A DNA stretch of 33,220 bases from Bacteroidales bacterium (GCA_017935575.1 JAGBHI010000065.1:1-33220), one strand, 5' to 3'. Positions 24,401 through 32,165 are shown, numbered from the stretch's first letter. Numbers and translations: made by a program. The notes: generated by a model not told the origin, from the sequence alone.

Positions 24401-25938
24401 ATCTTAACAATAAGGGTTGATGAAGCATCACTAATATCTGACGAGAACTCACCAACTTGGAATACCTCGCCGTTTTTAGTGTATTCGTAAGCAACGGCAA
24501 GAACCTCGTCAGCATTTATACGTTGGTTAAGAGAGATATATCCCAATTGATTGTTTATTGTATATTCACTTGCCTCAAGACGTCTGGCACTCTCTATCTT
24601 GGCGTAATCTTTACCTCCGGTTATGCCATATGCTTCAAGAGCAGAAAGAGTTTGTGTAACATACGATATATTTCTTACATCAGGATAGTTGTTTACAATC
24701 TCTTTGTATAGAGTATTAGCATCATTTGCAGGGGCTCTGTAGCCTGTTGCTCTCCAATGGCTGTTTGATATATGTTCCTGCTTCTCCTCTCCCAAATCGG
24801 CAAAGGCAACAAGGTTTCTTGAGTTTCCATAACTGCTCTTTTTGTTTGTTACCCAAACCTCTATGCGGTTTATGGTAACTCCTGAAGAGATATAGGGTAG
24901 TTTTGCTACACTGCTTTCGTAATTGTCTCGGAAGTTGTGCGCAATAAAGAAGTGTCTGTTTTCGTCGTATCTGTCTGCTCCAATTGAAAACTCAGTAACC
25001 TGAGTACCATTTTTAGAGTTCACCTTTTTTGATTCTGCCTCTTGTTGCGAAACAAGAGCAGTAAGTGTTAATTTGCCAAATTGTAATTGAGTTTTTATAC
25101 CAAATAGTGATGTTCCACCTTGAATAAGAGATGAGTTTGTTGTCATACTTACATTACCTGCCTCAATGCTCTTAATTATTTGGTCCTCTTCTCCCTCATA
25201 TTTAAGATTAAGTTTCTGAGAGTCAAAACTAAAAGTTGCATCAGTATTGTAGTTCATTGAGAAATTTAGCTTATTTCCAACTGATGCTTTTATATTTGCT
25301 TGTATCTTTTCGTCAAAATCAAAATAGGTCTTTTTGCGAGCTTCCATTGATAGGGCAGGGTTGTCGGTTTTATTGGTTTTAATTGCCATTACTAACTCTG
25401 CCGAACCTTGAGTTGTGATTTTTACTCCACCTGGTCCGAATACTTTATCTAAAGGACCAATGTTAAATTGCATATCAAAGATATCAAATTTCTTTTTGCC
25501 ACCTTTGATGTTTTCGTTGTTTTTCTCATGATAGTATGCCTGCATTGATTTCCTAAGAGAGTAGTAGTTATACTCTTTGGGAGTAAGCATCATAGGGGTT
25601 GAAATTTCCATGCCGGCAACTCTGCTTCTTAGAACGTAACAACCTGTAACCGGGTCATATTCAAATTCCGATTTTATATTCTCAGGAGTTTTTAAATCGG
25701 CAGGAGCGACAGAACTTAAATCTCGGTAGTCTTCAATTGTTGTTTTTTTTACCGAATAGCGAGGTTTTTCGTGTTTTGGCTTTTGAGGTGTGCTACTTAC
25801 ACTTATTGTGTCTGTAGAAATTATATCCTGAAGTTCAATTTCGTTTACATGATTATATGCAGCAAAAGCCGAATAGAAACCTATTCCGCTCATAGCAAAA
25901 ATTGCAAATATTATTATCAGTAATTGAACTCTTTTCAT
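18430..25938 (-). CDS. sprA: SprA/Sov, outer membrane translocon of the type IX secretion system
   Basis: 2502 residues, in the size range of SprA (about 2400-2500). An N-terminal signal (MKRVQLLIIIFAIFAMSG) is followed by a very long series of beta-strand-rich segments with alternating aromatic and polar residues, ending in the outer-membrane-type terminus SYGLAVQLNLSRRQ. Typical SprA stretches include KFDIFDMQFNIGPLDKVFGP near residue 150, GIKTQLQFGKLTLTALVSQQ and VVVWVNELRLSGF. SprA forms a giant barrel through which T9SS cargo passes to the surface. It follows ruvA by 50 bases and is probably co-transcribed with it. A Lys/Thr/Ser-rich patch (about residues 1920-1945) may be a variable loop. 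The reading frame is intact throughout. Confidence 0.95.
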   Translation of the reverse strand: MKRVQLLIIIFAIFAMSGIGFYSAFAAYNHVNEIELQDIISTDTISVSSTPQKPKHEKPRYSVKKTTIEDYRDLSSVAPADLKTPENIKSEFEYDPVTGCYVLRSRVAGMEISTPMMLTPKEYNYYSLRKSMQAYYHEKNNENIKGGKKKFDIFDMQFNIGPLDKVFGPGGVKITTQGSAELVMAIKTNKTDNPALSMEARKKTYFDFDEKIQANIKASVGNKLNFSMNYNTDATFSFDSQKLNLKYEGEEDQIIKSIEAGNVSMTTNSSLIQGGTSLFGIKTQLQFGKLTLTALVSQQEAESKKVNSKNGTQVTEFSIGADRYDENRHFFIAHNFRDNYESSVAKLPYISSGVTINRIEVWVTNKKSSYGNSRNLVAFADLGEEKQEHISNSHWRATGYRAPANDANTLYKEIVNNYPDVRNISYVTQTLSALEAYGITGGKDYAKIESARRLEASEYTINNQLGYISLNQRINADEVLAVAYEYTKNGEVFQVGEFSSDISDASSTLIVKMLKSTTVMTSEPIWDLMMKNIYSLEAYQLQKEKFKLQVYFRNDTSGTQVTYMSVGDIKGKQLIKVMNLDRLDSKNEPNPDGIFDYVEGYTVTSSKGKIIFPVLEPFGSHLKKMIGGSVPDIDKYIYQELYDSTQTVAKQFTDKNKFSLQGEYKASSGNTIQLNSMNVARGSVKVTAGGVTLVENVDYTVDYTMGTVTIINQSYAEAGSNIQVSLESQEMFNMQRKTLVGLDLNYAFNKNFRIGATIMHMGEKALTEKVTVGNEVINNTIWGINTSYSTEFQWLSNWFNKIPTVNATAPSKFTINAEVAQLIPSTKKSKAVSYIDDFEYSQSQNDIRLPYSWNLASTPAMFPESKLTNDIEYGKNRALFSWYYIDRLFTQNNSDLTPVHIKNDLEQLSNHYVREVLSSEVFPNRELGYGESSLLQVLNLSFYPTERGPYALDAVNINPDGTLKNPERRWGGMMRKMDNTDFESANIEYLQFWMLDPFIYDKDNGGYLYFNFGEISEDILKDGKKSFENGLPADGNNDMIENTVWGKVSRQQSVTYAFDNNSSARSVQDVGLNGLSSDEERGFGEYKNYLERLRLVLSPETQQRYLYDQFSPFNDPAGDKYHFYRGADYDDAQTSIFDRYKHYNGTEGNSISPDEASDPQYQSSRSVPDVEDINQDNTLDEYERYYQYGVKITPEDLVVGRNYITAEQESSVTLQNGQRATVKWYQFKIPLKEVTGDGSHMPRETIGSIQDFKTIRFARIFMTGFKKQIHLRLASLELVRGDWRSYNLRLHNDDKSGGTSLPAEGDLDVSVVNIEENAGQKPVNYVLPPGVTRIISPDQSQITQLNEQAISLKVTNLPSKNARAIYKTSGLDIRNYERLQMFVHAEKLIDDKTNLKNGEVAVFIRVGSDIRSNYYEYEVPLSLTPEGNYNTYNSNDQEAVWPSNNMIDIPLSLFTDVKKQRNLAKSRGETGVSFANPYSIYNPENLKNRVTVVGNPSISNMESIVIGVRNNSATTKDVVVWVNELRLSGFKQDGGWGFKADANLNISDLATIAGGTHIETAGFGSVEQTLNERRMEDYYQYNFSFVVDAGRFLPEKAKLKAPLYYSYYEERNMPKYNPLDEDILMKDALEACATEAERDSIKNIALERSRTRSFSLTGFKFDIQSKKPMPWDPANLTLSYSCNKQDNQSTTTEFENSRDRRFNLNYTYTPFIKPWQPFAKIKNDSKHLAPFKDMAINYLPSSLNFSTNISRLYNEQQERNIESDASAKLPISVNKNFYWDRQFSIQWNPLKCTTLSFSSMTNAHIDEPAGVVNKKLFPDEFKAWKDTVTQSIIKLGTPWKYNQSFNATLNVPLSKSPILDWVNLQGNYTANYTWDRGAFIDENTIVGNTINNNSQFSVTGKLNFEILYNKSKYLKEVNRKFSSSSKSRTTKKTTSRTSTTKKKDNKNSFEQKVILSKDSATVINHNLDTKKLRIVGRTEEGKLYALKYKAINKNSIRINNLDSIRVTVKVERTVPVTNKEDNKLYKTGQYLTRFAMMLRNLNVQYKQTSTMTLPSFTPNVSDILGQSTATSSLSPGLDFAFGMPGANYLNKAKENNWVITGDSSLVSPAIMMQSKDLMIDATLEPIKGLKITLTAAYSKSNNSQVQFMFDGSPTTRGGNFSMTTVGLKGVLKKMNANNGYQSDNFDNFIAFRDVIAGRLENAYRGVKYPSAKFINDKMLNGKPYDPKNGSVKKNSSDVMIPAFIAAYTGKDVNDIELTAFPSIKHLLPNWRITYDGFGKMKKMKDHFKSFTLSHGYSCVYSVGSFTSFLNWVDAGDGYGFVKDEQTGAPIPSSPYDIGSVVLTESFNPLIGLDITLKNSVSMRSSYKDSRTVTLNPSSGQIVESSSRELTVGAGYTFNNFRFGKGGARNPGGFSSDLKLQADFSYRTSTALIRKIEEFFTQATSGTKTISIKVSANYTVSRMLTLKAFYDHQINTPLISSTAYPTTDISYGLAVQLNLSRRQ

Positions 25939-25988
25939 TAATAAACCGTACCTCTTCTGTTTTAGTTACAAAAGTGGAACGGTTTGTA

Positions 25989-26570
25989 TTATAATGCTTT
26001 AAGAGCAGCTTTGACAAGTTCTTCCACTTTGTAATTTGGGTTCTCTTTCGATAGCTTTTGTACCACTTTTTTTGCAGCCGGTTGGGGGTATCCCAACATA
26101 ACCAAAGCAGCAACAGTCTCCTCTTGAACCTCTTGTTCCGCACGCGTACCTATTATAAACGTAGAATCACCCACTTTTATTTTATCTTTGAGGTCAACAA
26201 TTATTCTTTCTGCGGTTTTTGAACCAATTCCCTTAACTCCTTTGAGTAAACCAACGTTACCTGAGGCAATTATATTCTCCAATTCTTCAGGTGTAAATGA
26301 TGATAATATTATGCGTGCAGTATTTGGCCCTACACCTGATACAGATATAAGAAGAGTAAATAATTCTCTTTCTCGTTTGTTTACAAAACCATATAATAAA
26401 TGAGCATCTTCTCTTATTGCTTCATATACATACAACTTAACATCTTCGCCCTCTTTAAGTAACGAAAAGGTTGTAAGTGATATACTTAAGTTATATCCGA
26501 TACCGTAACTCTCCAATATGGCGTTAGCAGGGGTTAGCTCTGTAATTTTACCTTTTATATACTCTATCAT
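25989..26570 (-). CDS. ruvA: Holliday junction branch migration protein RuvA
   Basis: 193 residues, the usual RuvA size. Domain I (OB fold, residues 1-63) starts MIEYIKGKITELTPANAILE. Domain II carries two helix-hairpin-helix motifs, SVSGVGPNTARIILSSF and GVKGIGSKTAERIIVDLKDK (about residues 70-140). Domain III (about 150-193) is the RuvB-contacting helical end. RuvA binds four-way junctions and loads RuvB for branch migration in the cytoplasm. It lies directly upstream of sprA, a pairing that I recall from other Bacteroidetes, with no obvious functional link. Confidence 0.96.
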   Translation of the reverse strand: MIEYIKGKITELTPANAILESYGIGYNLSISLTTFSLLKEGEDVKLYVYEAIREDAHLLYGFVNKRERELFTLLISVSGVGPNTARIILSSFTPEELENIIASGNVGLLKGVKGIGSKTAERIIVDLKDKIKVGDSTFIIGTRAEQEVQEETVAALVMLGYPQPAAKKVVQKLSKENPNYKVEELVKAALKAL

Positions 26571-26616
26571 ATCTGCAAAATAGTTTCTACGAAGTTAAAA
26601 AAAAATATTTATATAA

Positions 26617-26644
26617 CAAAAGGTCGCCTTTGAGCGACCTTTTG
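26617..26644 (-). terminator. Terminator of the etf-acyl-CoA dehydrogenase operon
   Basis: CAAAAGGTCGC pairs perfectly with GCGACCTTTTG around a 6-nt loop, about 90 bases after the dehydrogenase stop. A T9 tract lies further on in the minus direction. Confidence 0.8.
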
Positions 26645-26736
26645 AATTTATAGTTTTAAAGAGTATTAGAATCTGTTTAAAATTTTATTCCAAAATTTCA
26701 CTAAGAATTGTTTTGAAACAAAATTTATACAACTTC

Positions 26737-28443
26737 TTAGTTGTTAAGATAATTTTCAATACTTTCAGGTTTGAAATTCTCTATGAACGATGCATTTTTG
26801 TTACATTCAGCCTCTCCGTAACGGATATAGTTTTCGGTAGAACGTTTGAATGATTCGTTACGCATTGTATCTTGTAATAGAAGGTAACCCATTACTATGT
26901 GTCCTGCTATTTCAACCAAGCGACGTGCGTGGAAATCGATATATTGGGCATCTTTATCAGCTGTTACTGTAGCAACACTTTTCTCGTATAATGCTGTCAT
27001 TGCCACCAATTTAGCTTTCATTTCTGCCAATTCGGCAGGAACCTCTATTGCCTCATACTCTTTTATTATGTTCATATAAGTTCCGCTACCAACGTGGCGT
27101 ATTGCAGCAACAACCTGCAATTGTGTTGTTCCTTCATAAATTGATGTAATACGAGCGTCGCGGTAGATGCGTTCACATGGGTAATCTTTCATAAATCCAG
27201 AACCTCCGTGAACTTGTACACAGTCGTATGCATTTTGGTTACAATATTCACTACTCATGCCTTTAACAAGAGGAGTAAGAGCATCAGCTTTGCGTTGAGC
27301 CTGTTTCATCTCCATACGCTCTTCTTTCTCTAATGTACGCTCTTTTGCGATAGCCTCAAGAGTTTTGTAAAGGTCAACGTAACGAGTTGTCTCATAAAGT
27401 AATGAGCGAGAGGCGTCAAGTTTGGCTTTCATTATAGAAATCATTTCGCTTACAGCGGGGAAGTTAATGATTGCTTTGCCAAATTGTTCACGCTCTTTAG
27501 CATATTGAAGTGCCTCACGATAAGCTGCCTCAGAGATACCAACTGATTGAGCAGCAATACCCAAGCGTGCGCTATTCATAAGAGCCATTACGTATTTAAT
27601 CAAACCAAGACGGCGTTCTCCACAAAGTTCTGCTTTGGCATTTTTAAATACTAATTCGCAAGTAGGAGAGCCTTTGATACCCATTTTGTTTTCAATACGA
27701 CGAACAACAACGCCACCGTCATTACGGTCATATATGAACATTGATAATCCGCGTCCGTCTTTTGAACCCTCCTCAGAACGAGCCAAAACAAGACCAATAT
27801 GTCCGTCTCCGTTGGTGATAAAACGTTTAACACCGTTTAATCTCCAAGTACCATCTTCTTCGCAATATGTTGCTTTTAACATAACTGCTTGAAGGTCAGA
27901 ACCGGCATCGGGTTCGGTCAAATCCATAGCCATTGTCTCTCCTGCACATACTCGTGGAAGATATTTCATCTTTTGCTCTTCATTAGCAAATTCGTTAATA
28001 GTTTCTGCACAATCCTGCAATCCCCAAATATTTACGAAACTTGCATCTGCACGGCTCACCATATCGGCAGCCATGATGTAGGGAACAAGCGAAAAGTTAA
28101 GTCCGTCATATTGACGAGGAAGAGATATACCCATAAGACCTGCTTTTACAAGAGCGTCAAGGTTTTTCTCTGTAGCCGAAGCGTATTTAACGTGTCCGTC
28201 AATAACGTGAGGACCCTCTTGGTCAACACTTTCAGCATTAGGAGCAACAATCTCTCCGCTTATCTCTCCTGCAATCTCAAGAACTTTTTCGTAACTATCC
28301 ATTGCGTCCTCAAAATCAAGAGGAGCATAGTCATATTTCTCCGCCTCAGTAAAGTTGCGCTCGTGCAACTCAACAAGGCGACGCATCATCGGGTGATTAA
28401 GATGATGTTTTAAGTCCGCATTATCCGAATAGAAATTTGCCAT
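26737..28443 (-). CDS. Acyl-CoA dehydrogenase
   Basis: 568 residues, longer than the ~380 of short-chain enzymes because of a C-terminal extension from about residue 440 of the long ACAD type. It oxidises an acyl-CoA to the enoyl-CoA using FAD. Seen are the N-terminal helical domain, the FAD/substrate segment MAMDLTEPDAGSDLQAV near residue 170, RFITNGDGHIGLVLARSEEG, QFGKAIINFPAVSEM, and the likely catalytic glutamate in IYEGTTQLQVVAA (about residue 436). It sits 4 bases after etfA, so the Etf heterodimer is its probable electron acceptor. The chain-length preference is not deducible; a fermentation or amino-acid degradation role is possible. Confidence 0.93.
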   Translation of the reverse strand: MANFYSDNADLKHHLNHPMMRRLVELHERNFTEAEKYDYAPLDFEDAMDSYEKVLEIAGEISGEIVAPNAESVDQEGPHVIDGHVKYASATEKNLDALVKAGLMGISLPRQYDGLNFSLVPYIMAADMVSRADASFVNIWGLQDCAETINEFANEEQKMKYLPRVCAGETMAMDLTEPDAGSDLQAVMLKATYCEEDGTWRLNGVKRFITNGDGHIGLVLARSEEGSKDGRGLSMFIYDRNDGGVVVRRIENKMGIKGSPTCELVFKNAKAELCGERRLGLIKYVMALMNSARLGIAAQSVGISEAAYREALQYAKEREQFGKAIINFPAVSEMISIMKAKLDASRSLLYETTRYVDLYKTLEAIAKERTLEKEERMEMKQAQRKADALTPLVKGMSSEYCNQNAYDCVQVHGGSGFMKDYPCERIYRDARITSIYEGTTQLQVVAAIRHVGSGTYMNIIKEYEAIEVPAELAEMKAKLVAMTALYEKSVATVTADKDAQYIDFHARRLVEIAGHIVMGYLLLQDTMRNESFKRSTENYIRYGEAECNKNASFIENFKPESIENYLNN

Positions 28444-28447
28444 ATCG

Positions 28448-29467
28448 TTATTTGCTGTTTTTCTTGTAATATTTAATTAATTTAGGAAGAACCTCTTCAA
28501 CACTACCTGTTATAACATAGTCGGCAATGCTGTTGATTGGAGCTTCAGGATCTGTATTTACAGATATAATAATTGAACTGTCTTGCATTCCTGCGATGTG
28601 TTGAATTTGTCCTGATATACCGCATGCAATATATAATTTAGGACGAACAGTTACACCTGTTTGACCAATTTGACGCTCATGCTCAGTATATCCGGCATCA
28701 ACTGCTGCACGTGAAGCTCCAACTTCACCACCAAGAACTGCTGCCAAATCGTAAAGAAGTTTGAAGTTTTCTTTTGAACCAACACCATATCCTCCGGCAA
28801 CAACTACAGGAGCACCTTTGATGTTTACTTTTGATTTTGCAATTTGACGATCAATAATTGAAACTACAAAATCCTCGTCTTTAACATATTTGTTAACGTC
28901 AACAGCTACAATTTCACCTGTATGATTTTCATTGTAAATTTCACGTTTCATAACACCCTCTCTGACTGTTGCCATTTGCGGACGACAATCGGGGTTTACG
29001 ATTGTTGCTACAATGTTTCCTCCGAATGCGGGGCGTATTTGGTAAAGAAGGTTCTCGTATGTTTTACCGCTTTTGTTGTCAGTGTGAGGTCCAATCTCAA
29101 GCGATGTACAATCTGCAGTTAAGCCACTATGAAGAGCAGACGAAACTCGGGGTCCCAAATCACGTCCAACACAAGTTGCTCCCATTAAACATACTTGAGG
29201 TTTAATCTCTTTGAATAGACCTGTAAGGATTGCAGCGTGAGGAAGAGATGTGTATGGAGCAAGACGTTTGTCGTCTGCCATATAAATTCTGTCAGCTCCG
29301 TAGGGGAAAATCTGTTTTTCAACTCCTGAAAGTTCTGAACCAATAACAAGAGCCTCAAGTTGACATCCTAATTTATCAGCAAGAGTGCGACCTTTGGTCA
29401 ACAACTCTAAACTTACATCGGCTACAATGCCGTTCTCTATTTCGCAATATACTATTAAATTATTCAT
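28448..29467 (-). CDS. etfA: Electron transfer flavoprotein subunit alpha
   Basis: 339 residues. The N-terminal Rossmann-like domain (MNNLIVYCEIENGIVADVSL) is followed by the C-terminal FAD-binding domain with VVAGGYGVGSKENF, GASRAAVDAGYTEHERQIGQ, and VRPKLYIACGISGQIQHIAG, then SIIISVNTDPEAPI. EtfA binds FAD and pairs with EtfB to carry electrons from the dehydrogenase encoded downstream. It starts 2 bases after the EtfB stop. It is intact, so loss of EtfB by the upstream frameshift would leave it without a partner unless the frameshift is bypassed. Confidence 0.95.
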   Translation of the reverse strand: MNNLIVYCEIENGIVADVSLELLTKGRTLADKLGCQLEALVIGSELSGVEKQIFPYGADRIYMADDKRLAPYTSLPHAAILTGLFKEIKPQVCLMGATCVGRDLGPRVSSALHSGLTADCTSLEIGPHTDNKSGKTYENLLYQIRPAFGGNIVATIVNPDCRPQMATVREGVMKREIYNENHTGEIVAVDVNKYVKDEDFVVSIIDRQIAKSKVNIKGAPVVVAGGYGVGSKENFKLLYDLAAVLGGEVGASRAAVDAGYTEHERQIGQTGVTVRPKLYIACGISGQIQHIAGMQDSSIIISVNTDPEAPINSIADYVITGSVEEVLPKLIKYYKKNSK

Positions 29468-29469
29468 AA

Positions 29470-30335
29470 TTAGCCGATGGTATGGTTAGTAATTAATTCT
29501 TTCATTAACTCATCAATCTCCTCGTCTGCAGGAGTAAGACGTTTGCTCTCTTTAGCTTGGAAAACAACGTTCTCTACCTGTTTTACTTTTGTGGGAGAAC
29601 CGGCAAGACCTGTTTGAGTAAGATCTGCATCAACATCTGCCGCACTCCACTCACCAAGGTTTAGATATGCTCTCTTTTCGTATAAAGATAAATCGCTTAA
29701 CGTAGCTTTTTCAGAAGGAGTCTTTGCATATTTGTTACGTTGAACCATTTTGGTGTTTCTGGGACGGCACTCATCAGCCGAGCCATTTACCGTAACCAAA
29801 AGAGGAAGTTTTGCCTTCACTGTCTCTGTTCCGTGCTCAAGACGACGGATAATTGTAATCTCTCCATTTTCAACAGCAATAATCTTCTCTGCATAAGTAA
29901 CTTGAGGTATTCCAAGTTTCTCGGCAACTTGAGGACCTACTTGAGCTGTGTCTCCATCAATAGCCTGACGTCCTGAAATAATTATATCTGCGTCGCCAAT
30001 TTTTTTACTGCACAAGATAGAGCATATGAGGTTGCCAATGTATCGGCTCCTGCAAAAGCACGGTCTGTTAGTAACACTCCGCCGTCAGCTCCGCGATAAA
30101 GACCTTCGCGAATAATATCGGCTGCTCTGGGGGGACCCATAGTTAACAACGTGATTGTTGTCCCGGGATTTTTCTCTTTGAGTTGTAATGCTTGTTCTAA
30201 AGCATTCAAGTCCTCAGGGTTAAAGATCGCAGGAAGAGCTGCACGGTTAACTGTGCCGTCCTCTTTCATTGCATCTTTGCCCACATTTCTGGTATCGGGT
30301 ACTTGTTTTGCAAGTACGACAATCTTTAATGCCAT
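29470..30335 (-). CDS. etfB: Electron transfer flavoprotein subunit beta, frameshifted
   Basis: Two frames together make one EtfB of about 288 residues. The first frame, from MALKIVVLAKQVPDTRNVG at 30335, runs to a TAA at about 29984-29982. The second frame resumes at KKIGDADIIISGRQAIDGD and ends at 29470. The break coincides with an A7 run on the minus strand at 30006-30000. A single extra A, or one -1 slip there, restores GTA AAA AAA ATT GGC (VKKIG). EtfB binds AMP and docks to dehydrogenases. The operon is etfB-etfA-acyl-CoA dehydrogenase. It may be a true mutation, a homopolymer read error, or ribosomal/transcriptional slippage; the sequence alone cannot decide. Confidence 0.9.
30000..30006 (-). 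promoter_or_regulatory. A7 slippery heptamer inside etfB
   Basis: Read in frame as GT[A AAA AAA] TTG, it is an exact X XXY YYZ -1 slippery site. A -1 slip joins the two EtfB frames without loss of a residue. I see no obvious strong downstream hairpin or upstream Shine-Dalgarno stimulator. Confidence 0.5.
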
Positions 30336-30421
30336 TTCTTTTTTCGTTTATTTATTACTAATTTTATAAGTTTCCGTGTCAACTTATACTCTCCTAAAAA
30401 GTATATGTAGATTCTATAATT

Positions 30422-30456
30422 GTTAAACATTTATAATCAAACAATAGATGTTTAAC
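30422..30456. promoter_or_regulatory. 9-bp inverted repeat in the etfB leader
   Basis: GTTAAACAT (30422-30430) is perfectly inverted as ATGTTTAAC (30448-30456), 17 bases apart. It lies between the promoter and etfB and may be a regulator site or leader hairpin. Confidence 0.45.
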
Positions 30457-30464
30457 GTTATCTG

Positions 30465-30569
30465 CAAATATAGCTCTTTAATAAAAATAATACATTATTA
30501 ATAATGTAAATATTTTATAATTGTACAAAAAACTTTGCAAATATACTCAAAAATATTGTTTTTGTGCAA
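30465..30569 (-). promoter_or_regulatory. Tandem promoters of the etf operon
   Basis: Two identical TATATTTG -7 boxes followed by CA occur on the minus strand, at 30545-30538 and 30472-30465. The distal one has TTG (30569-30567) 21 bases upstream. The proximal one has no clear -33 match. Leaders would be about 195 and 125 nt. Apart from these and the inverted repeat, 30336-30626 holds only a short AGTTGTT heptamer pair near 30592. Confidence 0.5.
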
Positions 30570-30626
30570 TTTGATAGAGGTAAATTTTAGTTGTTAGTTG
30601 TTCTCCAATGATAAACCCTATAACAA

Positions 30627-30656
30627 AAAAATGAGAAGCAACTGCTTCTCATTTTT
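30627..30656 (-). terminator. Terminator of the small secreted protein gene
   Basis: AAAAATGAGAAGC pairs perfectly with GCTTCTCATTTTT around AACT, and the minus strand runs on into a T7 tract. It is 26 bases past the stop at 30683. Confidence 0.9.
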
Positions 30657-30682
30657 CTATTTTATATTAATAATGTTGTCAA

Positions 30683-31021
30683 TTATTCGTCTTTTTTCTT
30701 TCTGAAGAGTCTCCAAACATAAACAGCACCTAATCCAAAAAGGCCTAAAATGCTTTCAACGATAGGAGTTTTGTAACCGGGATCTCCAAGCTCTCCTTCT
30801 CCGAAACCGTCATCGGCAGACTTTATATAATCTCCTGCGAAAGATTGAGACGAATTTGTCTCCCCTTCGCTGAAGATGGTTTCGCCCTCATCTTCCATAG
30901 ATAATCCAAATCCGCTGAAAGATGGACGTGTAGCATCGCTTGATGGCCATGCTTGGGCAAATATATTTGTTGATAATAATATTATTACAACTGAAATAAA
31001 TAGATGCTTTTTCATGTTCAC
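30683..31021 (-). CDS. Small secreted protein with sorting-tail-like C-terminus
   Basis: 112 residues (or 110 from the second ATG, MKKHLFISVVIILLS). It has a signal peptide ending near FAQA, then a Ser/Gly/Glu-rich acidic middle (EDEGETIFSEGETNSSQSF) and a C-terminus made of a short motif (GYKTPIVES), one hydrophobic segment (ILGLFGLGAVYVW) and a basic tail RLFRKKKDE. This three-part ending resembles CTERM-type sorting signals processed by exosortase or archaeosortase-like enzymes, or simply a membrane anchor. I do not recognise a family. It has its own full promoter and terminator, which supports a real, expressed single gene. Confidence 0.75.
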   Translation of the reverse strand: MNMKKHLFISVVIILLSTNIFAQAWPSSDATRPSFSGFGLSMEDEGETIFSEGETNSSQSFAGDYIKSADDGFGEGELGDPGYKTPIVESILGLFGLGAVYVWRLFRKKKDE

Positions 31022-31045
31022 TGTGTTTATCTGTTATTTCATTAG

Positions 31046-31061
31046 ACTCTATAAATAGAGT
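31046..31061. promoter_or_regulatory. 16-bp palindrome in the leader of the small secreted gene
   Basis: ACTCTAT-AA-ATAGAGT is perfect and sits about 20 bases downstream of the expected transcription start, so it could be an operator or leader hairpin. Confidence 0.4.
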
Positions 31062-31086
31062 TTCTATATGTTCTAATTTCAGTTTG

Positions 31087-31118
31087 CAAAGTTAATAGTA
31101 AAAAAGTATATAAACAAA
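31087..31118 (-). promoter_or_regulatory. Promoter of the small secreted protein gene
   Basis: The minus strand reads TTTG (31118-31115), 20 bases, TAACTTTG (31094-31087): a full consensus Bacteroidetes promoter. The leader is about 65 nt. Confidence 0.75.
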
Positions 31119-31213
31119 TTTAATTGAAACTATTTTTAAAATAAATTATATTTTTCTTGTTTGATTTATAGGAGATTAATTATAAAGGCTATTGGTAAAG
31201 CCTCTTGATATTA

Positions 31214-32035
31214 TTATAATATTTCAAAATAGATTTTTTCGTTTTTGCTTATCATATTGATAATTCTCTCTTTTGTTGGAGGATTGTCGAATATGCCAAA
31301 AATTGAAGAGCCAGAACCAGACATTGAAGCATATGTTGCCCCATTTGAGTATAGTAGTTCTTTAATCTCTTTTAATCTTGTATATTTTTTAAACAGAGAA
31401 TCTTCAAAGTCGTTCTTTAGGAAATATTTCCATTCTGAAATAGGAAGTTTTATAATGTCTCTTATATCTTTATCGCTTTTTTGAGGAGTAATTCCCGAAT
31501 AAGCCTCTGCGGTTGATATTGCAATATCGGGTTTTACAAGAACAAGATATTTTCCTCTCAAATCCAAATCAATCATTGAAAAGTCTGTCCCTATTCCTTC
31601 GGCATACATGGGTGTGTTGTATAAAAAGAATGGGCAATCAGCTCCTATTGAAGCTGCAACTTTATGTAGCTCCTCAATGCTTATTTTTAGGGAAAATAAT
31701 TCGTTTAGGGCGTTTAGTGTAAATGCGGCATCTGCTGAGCCTCCTCCAAGCCCGGCTGCAAATGGAATATTCTTTTTTAATACAACCGAAATATTTGGTA
31801 ATGAGTATCTTTGAGCTATGGCTCTGTATGCTTTTTCTACGAGATTTTGTTTTCCGTCATTCGCCATTCCTATTACCTCTAACTCAAAAAAATTGTTGTT
31901 AGATGATGGTGTAATCTCCAATATGTCATAAATGGGAATGGGGTAAAATAGAGTCTCTATATTGTGGTATCCATCTTCTCTTTTTGAGACAATGTTCAGA
32001 CCTAAATTTATTTTGGCATTCGGAAAAAGTATCAT
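31214..32035 (-). CDS. ispE: 4-diphosphocytidyl-2-C-methyl-D-erythritol kinase
   Basis: 273 residues, normal for IspE. It phosphorylates CDP-methylerythritol at the 2-position in the MEP isoprenoid pathway. The GHMP-kinase ATP loop is IPFAAGLGGGSADAAFTLNA (about residues 90-109). The N-terminal substrate motif is FPNAKINLGLNIVSKREDGY, and the C-terminal GHMP motif ATYASMSGSGSSIFGIF lies near residue 240. Both ends are intact. It is divergent from plsC with 164 bases between. Minus-strand TATCTTCG near 32064 is a near-match to a -7 box. Confidence 0.95.
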   Translation of the reverse strand: MILFPNAKINLGLNIVSKREDGYHNIETLFYPIPIYDILEITPSSNNNFFELEVIGMANDGKQNLVEKAYRAIAQRYSLPNISVVLKKNIPFAAGLGGGSADAAFTLNALNELFSLKISIEELHKVAASIGADCPFFLYNTPMYAEGIGTDFSMIDLDLRGKYLVLVKPDIAISTAEAYSGITPQKSDKDIRDIIKLPISEWKYFLKNDFEDSLFKKYTRLKEIKELLYSNGATYASMSGSGSSIFGIFDNPPTKERIINMISKNEKIYFEIL

Positions 32036-32165
32036 CTTTAAAAGCTAAAAATATCCGATGCGAAGATACTAATTTTATTTGAAGAGTTTGTATAAAATCT
32101 TCTATTCTTATTCGTAAATTTAAAAAATAATATAAATTATATATGTATAATTGATATATAAGTAT

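Noticed and set aside
18430..25938. Possible frameshift or decay in the very long sprA
   Set aside because: A single uninterrupted frame of 2502 codons has a signal peptide and a barrel-type terminus.
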